The notes beneath the pieces are model-generated. The model had not been told where the DNA came from, did no database searches, and saw only the letters and a program-made list of their open reading frames with translations. From NCBI GenBank assembly GCA_035299085.1, contig DATGXG010000058.1, positions 1 through 62,162 of the forward strand: a DNA stretch of 62,162 bases. The letters run 5' to 3'. This DNA is from Bacteroidales bacterium. GTDB lineage: Bacteria; Bacteroidota; Bacteroidia; Bacteroidales; UBA10428. Each line of letters opens with the position of its first letter. Within the stretch, counting starts at the first letter, position 1. Positions 51,960 to 60,053 of this stretch are shown here, one piece after another. Position numbers and translations under genes: made by a program.

Positions 51960-53363
51960 TCACACAAACAACATCCTGAACAGCAAGAACAACAAGCCTG
52001 AGAACAGGATGGTGACGGGAAGGGTTATCAGCCATGCAATGCCAATGGCCGCCACTGTTTTCTTTTGAAGATTCTTAAAGCCGCTGTCGGCTACCATGGT
52101 GCCGGCTATGCCTGATGACAACACATGTGTGGTGCTTACAGGAAGCCCGAACATACTGGAAACCGTTATTGTGCTTGCCGCAATCAGTTCCGCACTGGCG
52201 CCCTGTGCATAGTTGAGATGGGTTTTCCCGATTTTCTCACCTATAGTAACCACTATCCTTTTCCAGCCAATCATGGTTCCAAGGCCCAGTGATACGGCAA
52301 TGGCCAGGATAACCCACAACGGGGCATATTCTGTAAATCCCCTTACATTTGAGAGGTGGGCGTTGTATTGTGCCACCCATTGGACATTGTTTGAACCGGC
52401 CATTGATTTGATAAGACCATCGGATTGTTTCGACAATAATAAAATATTACGGCGCGCTTCCAGGCTGTTGGCCCTTGTCATATCTGAAAAACTGCGGATT
52501 CCGGCAACAGTACCGGATATTGTATCAATGCCGGCAATAATATTATGGTAATAAGTTTTGGAATCAATACCGAGTTTGTTTGGGTCAATTTGTTTCAATT
52601 CCTGTTTCATCGACATCAACGAGCTTTGAAGCTGTTGCGGATCTCTTTTCTGATCAAGGGCAAACCTCATGGGAAGTATTGCGATCAGGATAATCATAAT
52701 GAGACCGACCCCTTTTTGCCCGTCGTTTGATCCATGCGAAAAACTAACAAATGTGCATGTAAGAACCAGAATAGAGCGTATCCACATCGGCGGGGCCTTT
52801 TTTGCAGGAGGTTCCTTGAATAATGCTTTTTTCCGGACAACCTTTTCAAGAATGTACATTAACCCCATAGCCATGAAGAAACCAAAGAACGGGGATATAA
52901 GCAGGGACAGCCCCACATCTTTCACTTTTTTCCAGTTCAGCAGAATATCATGGCTTCCGGGTAAAAGCATGTAGGCAATGCCCACACCGAAAATGGAACC
53001 AAGAAGAGTATGAGAACTGGAACACGGAATACCGAGATACCAGGTTCCGAGGTTCCATAATATGGCAGTGAAAATAAGAGCCAGAATCATGGCCATATTG
53101 TGATAAATACTGGCATCGGTAAGGGCTTCAACAGGAAGAAGGTTGATAATTCCCACAGCTACGGCAATGCCGCCGACATTTACCCCGATGAAATTCCAAA
53201 GTCCCGACCAGATCACGGCATTTCTTGGCTTTAGTGAATGCGTATAAATTACCGTTGCTACCGCGTTGGCCGTATCGTGGAAACCATTGATAAATTCAAA
53301 GGAAAGTGCAGCAGCTATACAAAAGAAAAGGAGAATAGTCAAAGAGGTATCCAGTCCAAACAT
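51960..53363 (-). CDS. pitA: Inorganic phosphate transporter, PiT family (copy A)
   Basis: PiT proteins import phosphate with H+ or Na+ through the inner membrane. The 467-residue protein has the two signature halves: FINGFHDTANAVATVIYT (near 25-42) and GLPVSTTHVLSSGIAGTM (near 410-427), with about ten to twelve helices. Between the halves is a long soluble loop (about 250-360). It has the same layout as the 464-residue protein encoded upstream at 53669-55063. A TAAATTTG box (53383-53390) lies just upstream. No PhoU/DUF47 gene is adjacent. Confidence 0.92.
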   Translation of the reverse strand: MFGLDTSLTILLFFCIAAALSFEFINGFHDTANAVATVIYTHSLKPRNAVIWSGLWNFIGVNVGGIAVAVGIINLLPVEALTDASIYHNMAMILALIFTAILWNLGTWYLGIPCSSSHTLLGSIFGVGIAYMLLPGSHDILLNWKKVKDVGLSLLISPFFGFFMAMGLMYILEKVVRKKALFKEPPAKKAPPMWIRSILVLTCTFVSFSHGSNDGQKGVGLIMIILIAILPMRFALDQKRDPQQLQSSLMSMKQELKQIDPNKLGIDSKTYYHNIIAGIDTISGTVAGIRSFSDMTRANSLEARRNILLLSKQSDGLIKSMAGSNNVQWVAQYNAHLSNVRGFTEYAPLWVILAIAVSLGLGTMIGWKRIVVTIGEKIGKTHLNYAQGASAELIAASTITVSSMFGLPVSTTHVLSSGIAGTMVADSGFKNLQKKTVAAIGIAWLITLPVTILFSGLLFLLFRMLFV

Positions 53364-53382
53364 AGATTGGTATTTTCTGATA

Positions 53383-53390
53383 CAAATTTA
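53383..53390 (-). promoter_or_regulatory. -7-like box for PiT copy A
   Basis: TAAATTTG on the minus strand is followed by a predicted leader of about 13 bases to the ATG at 53363. There is no TTG at the right -33 spacing, so support rests on the -7 box and on the same box being upstream of copy B. Confidence 0.4.
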
Positions 53391-53417
53391 ATCGGTTTCG
53401 TGAAATAATGGTGAAAA

Positions 53418-53452
53418 TAGTCTGTTAGTCTGTTAGTCTGCTAGACTATTAG
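53418..53452. repeat. Tandem TAGTCTGT repeat with inverted end
   Basis: Three copies of the 8-base word TAGTCTGT are followed by CTAGACTA, an inverted partner of the last copy, giving a short hairpin (AGTCT around GCT, then AGACT). A related array is at 58841-58876; both begin with AAAATAGTCTGTT. Confidence 0.7.
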
Positions 53453-53458
53453 GTGAGA

Positions 53459-53533
53459 CGTCATTGCGAGGAGCCGGACTAATAATTGATTATACCATAT
53501 TCTGATGCGACGAAGCAATCTGCCTGCACAGGC
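53459..53533 (+). repeat. REP-like element, copy 5
   Basis: It carries CGTCATTGCGAGGAGC, then TTGATTATACCA, then GACGAAGCAATCTGCC and CACAGGC. It differs from copy 3 mainly in the middle. Confidence 0.85.
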
Positions 53534-53585
53534 ACACCCTGACAAAAGCTTGATCCCATTAATGATTTCTCTTGGCCAGGCTCTT

Positions 53586-53660
53586 CCTGTTCGGGCAGAT
53601 TGCTTCGTCACATATAATTATTCTATAATCAAAGATTTATCACGCTCCTCGCAATGACGT
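53586..53660 (-). repeat. REP-like element, copy 6 (minus orientation)
   Basis: On the plus strand it reads CCTGTTCGGGCAGATTGCTT at one end and CGCTCCTCGCAATGACG at the other, i.e. the element in reverse, with an AT-rich middle. Copies 5 and 6 face each other over about 50 bases. Confidence 0.85.
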
Positions 53661-53668
53661 TCAGCCCG

Positions 53669-55063
53669 TCACAGTATCATCCTGAACAACAGAAACAGCA
53701 CCCCTGAAAACAACATGGTCACCGGGATGGTAATAAGCCAGGCAATGCCTATGGAGGCAAGGGTTTTACCCTGCAGATTCTTTAACCCGTTGCCTGATAC
53801 CATTGTTCCGGCAATCCCCGATGACAATACATGGGTTGTGCTTACCGGTAGTCCCAGGAAACTGGATGTTGATATGGTTGCGGCTGCAACGAGGTTTGCT
53901 GCAGCACCCTGTGCGTAGGTAAGACGGCTTTTCCCGATTTTTTCACCCAGTGTCACTACAATTCTTTTCCACCCGATCATTGTTCCGAGTCCCAATGCCA
54001 GTGAAATCATCAGGATTACCCACCAGGGTGAGTATTCCGTGTAGGTTTTAATAAAAGTTAAATGTCCTGAATATTTTTTCTTCCATTCCGGAGATAGCGA
54101 ATTAGCTGCCAAAAGGGTGTTTGAACGGCGGGCTACAATCAGAATGTGTCTCCTCACAGCGGCTCCCTGGTTACCCGGTAATTCACCAAAGCGTGTTATT
54201 CCATGAAGCTTGTGATTCAGAGAATCGAGATTGGCCTTTATTTCGGTGTAGCAGACTTTTTGATTTGCATTAAACAATGAATCATTGGCTTCAGCAATAA
54301 GCGACTGCATACTGATTGTTTGTTTTTCCAATTGTACCGGATTTTTTGTGTGATCCAGTGCAAAGCGCACGGGAAGAATGGCCATCAGGATGATCATAAG
54401 TAAACCCACTCCTTTTTGACCGTCATTTGAGCCATGTGAAAAGCTGACAAACGTGCTTGTAAGTATAAGTATTGACCGGATCCACAATGGAGGCGCTTTC
54501 TTGGCAGGAGGCTCTTTAAAAATGGCCTTGTTCTTAATAATCAACTTAAGGAGGATCATTAACAGTATGGCAAGCAAAAATCCGATCACCGGCGATATGA
54601 GCAATGACAGTCCGGCTTCCTGGACCTTAAGCCAGTTGAGGCTTATGCCATGGTTATTCGGTAAAAGAATATAACCGATGCTTACACCTGTTATGGATCC
54701 GATTAACGTATGAGAGCTGGAACAGGGGATTCCGAGGTACCACGTGCCGATATTCCAGATGATTGCTGTTATGATAAGCGCCATCACAAGCGCCACATTG
54801 TGTGCCAGGTTTCCATCAGTGAGTGCTTCAACAGGCAGCAGGTTCACAATTCCAATGGCAACAGCTATTCCTCCGACATTTACGCCTATGAAATTCCATA
54901 TCCCTGACCAGATAACCGCAGGCAGAGGTTTTAATGAATGTGTATAAATAACTGTGGCAACTGCGTTGGCTGTATCATGAAATCCATTGATAAACTCGAA
55001 GGCAAGTGCGGATGCAATACAAAAAATCAGAAGAAATGCAACAGACGGTTCAAGACCTGACAT
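53669..55063 (-). CDS. pitA: Inorganic phosphate transporter, PiT family (copy B)
   Basis: The 464-residue protein is a second PiT permease with the same signatures as its neighbour: FINGFHDTANAVATVIYT near 25-42 and LGLPVSTTHVLSSGIAGTM near 407-425, with a soluble central loop. Identity to copy A is high by eye in the membrane parts and low in the loop, as expected for a tandem duplication that later diverged. It has its own promoter candidate (55083-55114). The two copies may differ in affinity or expression; this is inference. Confidence 0.92.
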   Translation of the reverse strand: MSGLEPSVAFLLIFCIASALAFEFINGFHDTANAVATVIYTHSLKPLPAVIWSGIWNFIGVNVGGIAVAIGIVNLLPVEALTDGNLAHNVALVMALIITAIIWNIGTWYLGIPCSSSHTLIGSITGVSIGYILLPNNHGISLNWLKVQEAGLSLLISPVIGFLLAILLMILLKLIIKNKAIFKEPPAKKAPPLWIRSILILTSTFVSFSHGSNDGQKGVGLLMIILMAILPVRFALDHTKNPVQLEKQTISMQSLIAEANDSLFNANQKVCYTEIKANLDSLNHKLHGITRFGELPGNQGAAVRRHILIVARRSNTLLAANSLSPEWKKKYSGHLTFIKTYTEYSPWWVILMISLALGLGTMIGWKRIVVTLGEKIGKSRLTYAQGAAANLVAAATISTSSFLGLPVSTTHVLSSGIAGTMVSGNGLKNLQGKTLASIGIAWLITIPVTMLFSGVLFLLFRMIL

Positions 55064-55082
55064 AAAGTGAAAATTTCACTCA

Positions 55083-55114
55083 CAAATTTAAAATTGTTAA
55101 TTTTATTTTAGCAA
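55083..55114 (-). promoter_or_regulatory. Promoter candidate for PiT copy B
   Basis: On the minus strand TTG (55114-55112) is followed after 21 bases by TAAATTTG (55090-55083), a full Bacteroidota-type match. The predicted leader is about 13 bases before the ATG at 55063. Confidence 0.55.
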
Positions 55115-55189
55115 CTAATTGTTTATTTTACGTTAAAAGGTTTAATTTTCCCGCATTACAAGGCTTAAACTATTCTAAATTACCCCGAC

Positions 55190-55438
55190 ATGTATACAGA
55201 ACTGGAAAAGAAGATGTATGGCAAATCCAAACTCCGCAAGAAAATGCGTGACGTGAGGAATTTTTTACTTGCCCTGCTCGGCTTGTTTTTTATTACAGTT
55301 GCATTTACTATTGTAATCGACAGGAATGACGCCATCGGCGATGGCATGAAAAATATCCGTTACGGATTTTTCTCCTTTGCCCTGATCATCAGCGGAACTG
55401 CCGTTCTGATCAGTCTGATGTTGAAATCGAGAAAATAA
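55190..55438 (+). CDS. Small two-helix membrane protein, unknown function
   Basis: The 82-residue protein begins with a charged helix (MYTELEKKMYGKSKLRKKM) and has two membrane segments (about 24-43 and 57-77) with a short charged loop (DRNDAIGDG). I recognise no family. It is divergent from PiT copy B and convergent with mfd, its stop eight bases from the mfd stop. The codon use looks like its neighbours and the start ATG is clear, so it is probably a real gene. Confidence 0.65.
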   Translation: MYTELEKKMYGKSKLRKKMRDVRNFLLALLGLFFITVAFTIVIDRNDAIGDGMKNIRYGFFSFALIISGTAVLISLMLKSRK

Positions 55439-55445
55439 ACCTGTC

Positions 55446-58400
55446 TTACGCTTCATTAACACAAAGCGATTTTAAAAGATTACAGGCAGATTCAACAGAG
55501 AGTATCGGTTCACAGGTGAGAGTGAGTTTGTCATTCCCTTCCTTCATCCTGAAACGCGATGGTTGTTTCTGCACAAAGCTTAAAATATTACTGAACGTTT
55601 TGGTTTTATAGTAATCCGATTTTTGATTCGAAATAAAATACCCGATCATTTTTCCATTTTTCATAACGAGTTTTTCAAAACCCAACCGGTTCGCCAGCCA
55701 TCTTAACCTTACAACCTGCAGCAATTCTTTACTTGGATCGGGTAATGGGCCAAACCGGTCATTCAGCGCGGATTCATAATCTACAAGTTCTTCCTCCGTC
55801 TGAACCTGGTCGAGCTCCCTGTAAAGGCTCATTCTTTCAGAAACATTTGAAACATAATCATCAGGAAATAGTAGTTCCATGTCAGTATCGAGCTGGCAAT
55901 CCTCGACATAAATTTTGTTTTCTTTCTGCTCGGCTGTTTCTTTCCGTGCAAAAAGTTCCTTGTATTCATTTTCTTTCAGATCGGCAATGGCTTCATTAAG
56001 AATCCTTGTGTACGTTTCAAACCCGATATCGGCAATAAATCCGCTCTGTTCCCCGCCAAGCATGTTCCCCGCACCCCGTATGTCAAGATCGTGCAACGCA
56101 ATGTTGAATCCGCTGCCGAGTTCAGATAATTCTTCAATTGCCTTAAGCCTGCGTCGGGCTTCAGGAGTAAGCACCGTGGGTGGTGGTGCCAGCAGGTAGC
56201 AGAAGGCTTTTTTATTTGAACGGCCCACGCGGCCTCTCAGCTGGTGAAGATCGCTTAATCCGAAATGATGGGCATTATTGATAAAAATGGTATTGGCATT
56301 CGGAATATCAAGTCCCGATTCTATAAGCGTCGTGGCAATGAGCACATCATAATCCGCACGGACGAAATCGGTCATAACCTGTTCCAGTTTCGGCCCTTCC
56401 ATCTGACCATGAGCCACACAGGTTTTAACACCCGGGCAGATCTTCCGTATCAGGGTTTCCACTTCATAAATGTTCTGAACCCTGTTATTTATAAAGAATA
56501 CCTGGCCGCCACGGGACAACTCATATTCAATGCCTTCACGGATGATGTCATCATTGAAAACATGCAGTTCGGTGATAATCGGATGCCTGTTAGGCGGAGG
56601 TGTGTTGATAACTGAAAGATCACGGGCGCCCATAAGCGAAAACTGGAGAGTTCGCGGAATGGGTGTTGCTGTAAGCGTGAGGGTGTCGACATTAACCTTT
56701 AAGTTTTTCAGCTTTTCTTTTGCCGAAACACCAAATTTCTGCTCTTCATCAATGATCAGCAGGCCGAGGTCTTTAAACCGAATATCGGCTCCAAGCAACC
56801 GGTGTGTACCTATTATTATATCGATCTTTCCTTCGGCCAGTCTTTTTATGATATCCGTCTGTTGTGTCCCCTTTTTAAACCGGTTAATGTATTCAAGATT
56901 GCAGGGAAAGCTGGCAAGCCGTTCTTTAAATGTATTGTAATGTTGCAGGGCAAGAATCGTAGTAGGTACCAGTATGGCAACCTGCTTGCTGTCAGCCACA
57001 GCTTTAAATGCAGCCCTCACGGCCAGCTCGGTCTTCCCGAAACCCACGTCACCGCAGACAAGCCGGTCCATAGGATTTTCCGATTCCATATCCTCCTTTA
57101 TGGCCAGTGTTGATTTAACCTGGTCGGGTGTGTCTTCATAAATAAAGGAAGCCTCAAGTTCATTCTGCATGTAAGTATCGGGTGAAAACGCAAATCCTTT
57201 CTGCATTTTACGGCGGGCATACAAATCAATGAGTTCACGGGCAATATCCTTGATCTTTTTACTGGTGCTCTGTTTCAGCTTTTGCCATGCGCCAGTTCCC
57301 AGTTTGTACATCCTGGGAGGCTCATTGTCCTTTCCTTTGTATTTTGAAATACGGTGAAGCGAGTGGATGCTGACATACAGCACATCATTATCCTGGTAAA
57401 CCAGCCTGATCGATTCCTGGATCTTGCCGTTGATATCAATTTTCTCAAGTCCTCCGAATTTTCCGATCCCATGGTCAATGTGCACCACATAATCGCCCGG
57501 TTGAAGGCCTTTCAGCTCTTTAAGCGACAGGCTGCCCCTGTTTGAAAAATAATTATGGAGAGTATATTTATGATAGCGCTCAAAAATCTGGTGGTCGGTA
57601 TAGCAGCTCACTTTAAGATCGCGATCGATGAATCCTTCGTGAAGCGTTTTAAGAAGTGGATGAAATTTTATTGAGCTGTTGATGTCCTTGAAGATCGAAG
57701 AAAGTCTTTCAATTTGTTTTTCGCTGTCGCTCAGAATATAATTTTTGTAGTCATTTTTACTGAGCACTAGCAAATCTTCAGCCAGCAGGTTGAAATTTTT
57801 GCTGAATGCAGGCTGGGGAAGGGTATTGAAAGGGCATTCATGACTGCCCGGGAAAAAGTTGCGTGAAGCGAATTCAACCACGCTGAAATCTGGTATTTTG
57901 CTTACAAGGTAATGGCCGGTTGTTAACTGGTTTTCAGTCACAGGAAGCACTTCATCGCGTTTCTCTGACTTACGCGACACCTCATCATATATATCATTTA
58001 GTTTAGCTGCTGTGAAATGAACATCTGTAATCCACACAACCGAGGATGAATCGAGATAATCGGTCAGCGGTTCGCTGATGTCTTCCTGTTTCAGTTCCTG
58101 GACATTGGGGAGGATGCTGATATGATCGTGAAGGTTTTTTGAAAGCTGGTTTTCCACGTCGAAGGTACGGATGGATTCCACTTCGTCGCCGAAAAAGTCG
58201 ATGCGGTAAGGATCGGGGTTGGCAAAGGAAAATACGTCTACAAGACTGCCGCGAATGGCGTACTGGCCGGGTTCATACACAAAGTCGGTTTCAGAGAACC
58301 GGTATTCTTCGAGCATTTCGCGGATGAAGCTTATTGAAATTTTTTCACCTTTGTTTAATAACAGTGTATTTTTTTTAAGCTTAACCTGGGTGATTACCTT

Positions 58401-58808
58401 TTCGGCAAGACCTTCTGGGTAAGTGACAATAACAAGAAAATTCTCTCTCGAAGTTTTATCCACTGATCCGAGCCTGTTCACCACGTTGGTCCGAAGGATC
58501 ACGTTTCCGCTGTCAATCTGGTTATAATGAACCGAGCGTTTAAAGGAAGACGGGAAGAACAGTACATTGTCGTTTCCGAGAAGATTAACAAGGTCATTAT
58601 AAAAATAGGCTGAATCCTCCTTTTCAGGCAATATGACAAGGTGGATGCCGGATAATTCCGGGATCAGAGCTGCAGCCACAATGCTTTTCGAAGACCCTGC
58701 GAGTCCCGGACAATGGGCCTTCGCATTTTTATTTTCTCTGAGAAAAGAAGTCAGATTCCCGACCCCGGGATGATTCCTGTATAATTCGACAAGTTCGTTC
58801 AGCGCCAC
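55446..58808 (-). CDS. mfd: Transcription-repair coupling factor
   Basis: Mfd displaces RNA polymerase stalled at DNA damage and recruits UvrA. The 1120-residue protein has the UvrB-like N-terminal modules (about 1-350), the CarD-like polymerase-interaction domain (about 425-485, GDYVVHIDHGIGKFGGLEKI), the helicase domains with Walker A GDVGFGKT (586-593) and the DEEQ motif (IIDEEQKFGV), HQLRGRVGRS, and the C-terminal D7 domain (from about 965). The start is GTG at 58806-58808; an ATG two bases upstream is out of frame. A -7-like box lies at 58826-58833. Confidence 0.96.
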   Translation of the reverse strand: MALNELVELYRNHPGVGNLTSFLRENKNAKAHCPGLAGSSKSIVAAALIPELSGIHLVILPEKEDSAYFYNDLVNLLGNDNVLFFPSSFKRSVHYNQIDSGNVILRTNVVNRLGSVDKTSRENFLVIVTYPEGLAEKVITQVKLKKNTLLLNKGEKISISFIREMLEEYRFSETDFVYEPGQYAIRGSLVDVFSFANPDPYRIDFFGDEVESIRTFDVENQLSKNLHDHISILPNVQELKQEDISEPLTDYLDSSSVVWITDVHFTAAKLNDIYDEVSRKSEKRDEVLPVTENQLTTGHYLVSKIPDFSVVEFASRNFFPGSHECPFNTLPQPAFSKNFNLLAEDLLVLSKNDYKNYILSDSEKQIERLSSIFKDINSSIKFHPLLKTLHEGFIDRDLKVSCYTDHQIFERYHKYTLHNYFSNRGSLSLKELKGLQPGDYVVHIDHGIGKFGGLEKIDINGKIQESIRLVYQDNDVLYVSIHSLHRISKYKGKDNEPPRMYKLGTGAWQKLKQSTSKKIKDIARELIDLYARRKMQKGFAFSPDTYMQNELEASFIYEDTPDQVKSTLAIKEDMESENPMDRLVCGDVGFGKTELAVRAAFKAVADSKQVAILVPTTILALQHYNTFKERLASFPCNLEYINRFKKGTQQTDIIKRLAEGKIDIIIGTHRLLGADIRFKDLGLLIIDEEQKFGVSAKEKLKNLKVNVDTLTLTATPIPRTLQFSLMGARDLSVINTPPPNRHPIITELHVFNDDIIREGIEYELSRGGQVFFINNRVQNIYEVETLIRKICPGVKTCVAHGQMEGPKLEQVMTDFVRADYDVLIATTLIESGLDIPNANTIFINNAHHFGLSDLHQLRGRVGRSNKKAFCYLLAPPPTVLTPEARRRLKAIEELSELGSGFNIALHDLDIRGAGNMLGGEQSGFIADIGFETYTRILNEAIADLKENEYKELFARKETAEQKENKIYVEDCQLDTDMELLFPDDYVSNVSERMSLYRELDQVQTEEELVDYESALNDRFGPLPDPSKELLQVVRLRWLANRLGFEKLVMKNGKMIGYFISNQKSDYYKTKTFSNILSFVQKQPSRFRMKEGNDKLTLTCEPILSVESACNLLKSLCVNEA

Positions 58809-58825
58809 ATTTAATCAATGAGGTG

Positions 58826-58833
58826 CAAAAATA
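58826..58833 (-). promoter_or_regulatory. -7-like box for mfd
   Basis: TATTTTTG on the minus strand ends 18 bases before the GTG start. I see no -33 TTG at the expected distance, where a TAGTCTGT repeat begins instead. Confidence 0.35.
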
Positions 58834-58840
58834 GTAAAAA

Positions 58841-58876
58841 TAGTCTGTTTGTCTGTTGGTCTGTTAGTCTGTTAGC
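58841..58876. repeat. Tandem TAGTCTGT repeat
   Basis: Four degenerate copies (TAGTCTGT, TTGTCTGT, TGGTCTGT, TAGTCTGT) in the divergent gap between mfd and the lipoprotein gene. Same word and same left junction (AAAATAGTCTG) as 53418-53452. Confidence 0.75.
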
Positions 58877-58988
58877 GAATAGCCGTCATTTCATCGGCCG
58901 TTTAACAGAATCTTCGGTTTTGTTTGAGACAAAAACCTTTTAATAAGTGAAAAGTGCTATTTTTAAGAAACAATCAATAAACCATGGA

Positions 58989-59894
58989 ATGAAAATTTCA
59001 ATAATAGCACTTGGATTTATTATTCTTAGTTGTGGAAATAACAAAATGGAACATAGTGGCATATCAGAAAGTAAAATACCGGGAAATGACAGTGAAGGCA
59101 TATCCATTCAAAATGGGCAAGACCAACAGGTAAACACTGTATTAAGTCATACTGAATTTGAAAAATTAACAGTTGAAGTGGATACGAATAATCCATTCTG
59201 GAAAAAGTATAAAGAATTCGCCAATCCTAATTCCAATGTTATCAGTTTCCCCGGTAATAAACCATTGTCCGATTTCATTTCAGACAATGGCATAAAAAAT
59301 TATGACCGAAAATTTGAAAAACCACCGCTGGTTGAAAGCGCTTTTGTGCCATATTCCAGAACTTTTAAAAGCGAAAAATGGACTGCTGTTGGTTATACCA
59401 TTATATACCGGGATGAAGATTCTTCTCTTGGCTGTGAATCCGAATTAACAGTGCATAACAGTGACGGAGAAATGTGTTTTAATTTAAAAGGAATCGAAAT
59501 AAACATTAATGAAATAGTCGTTACGGATGATGGCAAATATGTTTGTTTTTCCTATGGAATAGATGATGAATACGGAGCTTTGTTAAATGAAGGATATAGA
59601 ATATATGATATCGGAAGCAAGAAAATAATAGCTGAGGAAAAATTTTCAGGACAGTATTATAATGTACATCCCGGGTCAATGCATAATAATATAAAGATCG
59701 GCATGCTTAAAGATGGGCCGAACAGTTTTTATGTTATTTACGATTTCAGAAATTCTACCAGATATAAATATGAATATCTCCCCGGGCCGGATAAGCAATT
59801 AGTCAAGATTACCGAAGGAGGTTTTGTTTTTAAAGCAAACGGAATCTTTGATACTCTACTTTTTAAAAATATCGCGGTTAAGGAAACTTTTTAA
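58989..59894 (+). CDS. Lipoprotein of unknown function (AT-rich)
   Basis: The protein (301 residues from the ATG at 58989; a GTG 14 codons upstream is in frame but gives an unlikely leader) has a lipoprotein signal MKISIIALGFIILSCGNNK with Cys15. The rest is a soluble, Lys/Glu/Asn-rich, mainly beta-strand protein with repeats resembling beta-propeller blades (for example VVTDDGKYVCFSYGIDDEYG, near residue 183). I do not recognise the family. The gene is visibly more AT-rich than the core genes around it, which may mean recent transfer. It ends before a terminator (59902-59921) and a perfect GC-rich hairpin. Confidence 0.75.
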   Translation: MKISIIALGFIILSCGNNKMEHSGISESKIPGNDSEGISIQNGQDQQVNTVLSHTEFEKLTVEVDTNNPFWKKYKEFANPNSNVISFPGNKPLSDFISDNGIKNYDRKFEKPPLVESAFVPYSRTFKSEKWTAVGYTIIYRDEDSSLGCESELTVHNSDGEMCFNLKGIEININEIVVTDDGKYVCFSYGIDDEYGALLNEGYRIYDIGSKKIIAEEKFSGQYYNVHPGSMHNNIKIGMLKDGPNSFYVIYDFRNSTRYKYEYLPGPDKQLVKITEGGFVFKANGIFDTLLFKNIAVKETF

Positions 59895-59901
59895 TTTAAT
59901 C

Positions 59902-59921
59902 GGGGTCGGACCCCCTTTTTT
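59902..59921 (+). terminator. Intrinsic terminator after the AT-rich lipoprotein gene
   Basis: GGGGT (59902-59906), loop CGG, ACCCC (59910-59914), one C, then six T (59916-59921). It starts eight bases after the stop codon, a textbook layout. Confidence 0.7.
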
Positions 59922-59930
59922 GCACAATAC

Positions 59931-59969
59931 AGCGAGCGAGGGGGCGGCACAGCCGCCCCCTCGCTCGCT
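59931..59969. repeat. Perfect 18-bp GC-rich hairpin
   Basis: AGCGAGCGAGGGGGCGGC (59931-59948), loop ACA, then its exact reverse complement (59952-59969). It is far more GC-rich than its surroundings and has no T run after it. Function is unknown; it could be a transcript-stabilising or protein-binding element. Confidence 0.9.
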
Positions 59970-59983
59970 TGTCTACACAACCA

Positions 59984-60014
59984 GGATGTCATTCCGACCG
60001 GAGGGAGGAATCTG
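59984..60014. repeat. GTCATTCCGACCGGAGGGAGGAATC repeat (single copy)
   Basis: The element is an imperfect palindrome around CATTCC and GGAATC and looks like a second dispersed-repeat family: CCAGGATGTCATTCC at one end and GAGGAATCTGG at the other. Only one copy is in this window. I recall similar sequences in other Bacteroidota genomes but cannot verify this here. Confidence 0.6.
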
Positions 60015-60053
60015 GTTTCGTTATACTATGATGGGCGTTGCTGATCGTCTTCC

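Larger units (their letters stand above)
53364..53668. other. Gene-free 305-base stretch between the two PiT genes
   Basis: It holds the -7-like box 53383-53390 for the downstream PiT gene, a TAGTCTGT tandem repeat (53418-53452), and two REP-like copies in opposite orientation (53459-53533 and 53586-53660). No other gene is visible. Confidence 0.75.

Noticed and set aside
59931..59969. Intrinsic terminator
   Set aside because: The stem is perfect but no T run follows on either strand; the terminator at 59902-59921 already fits the gene end.
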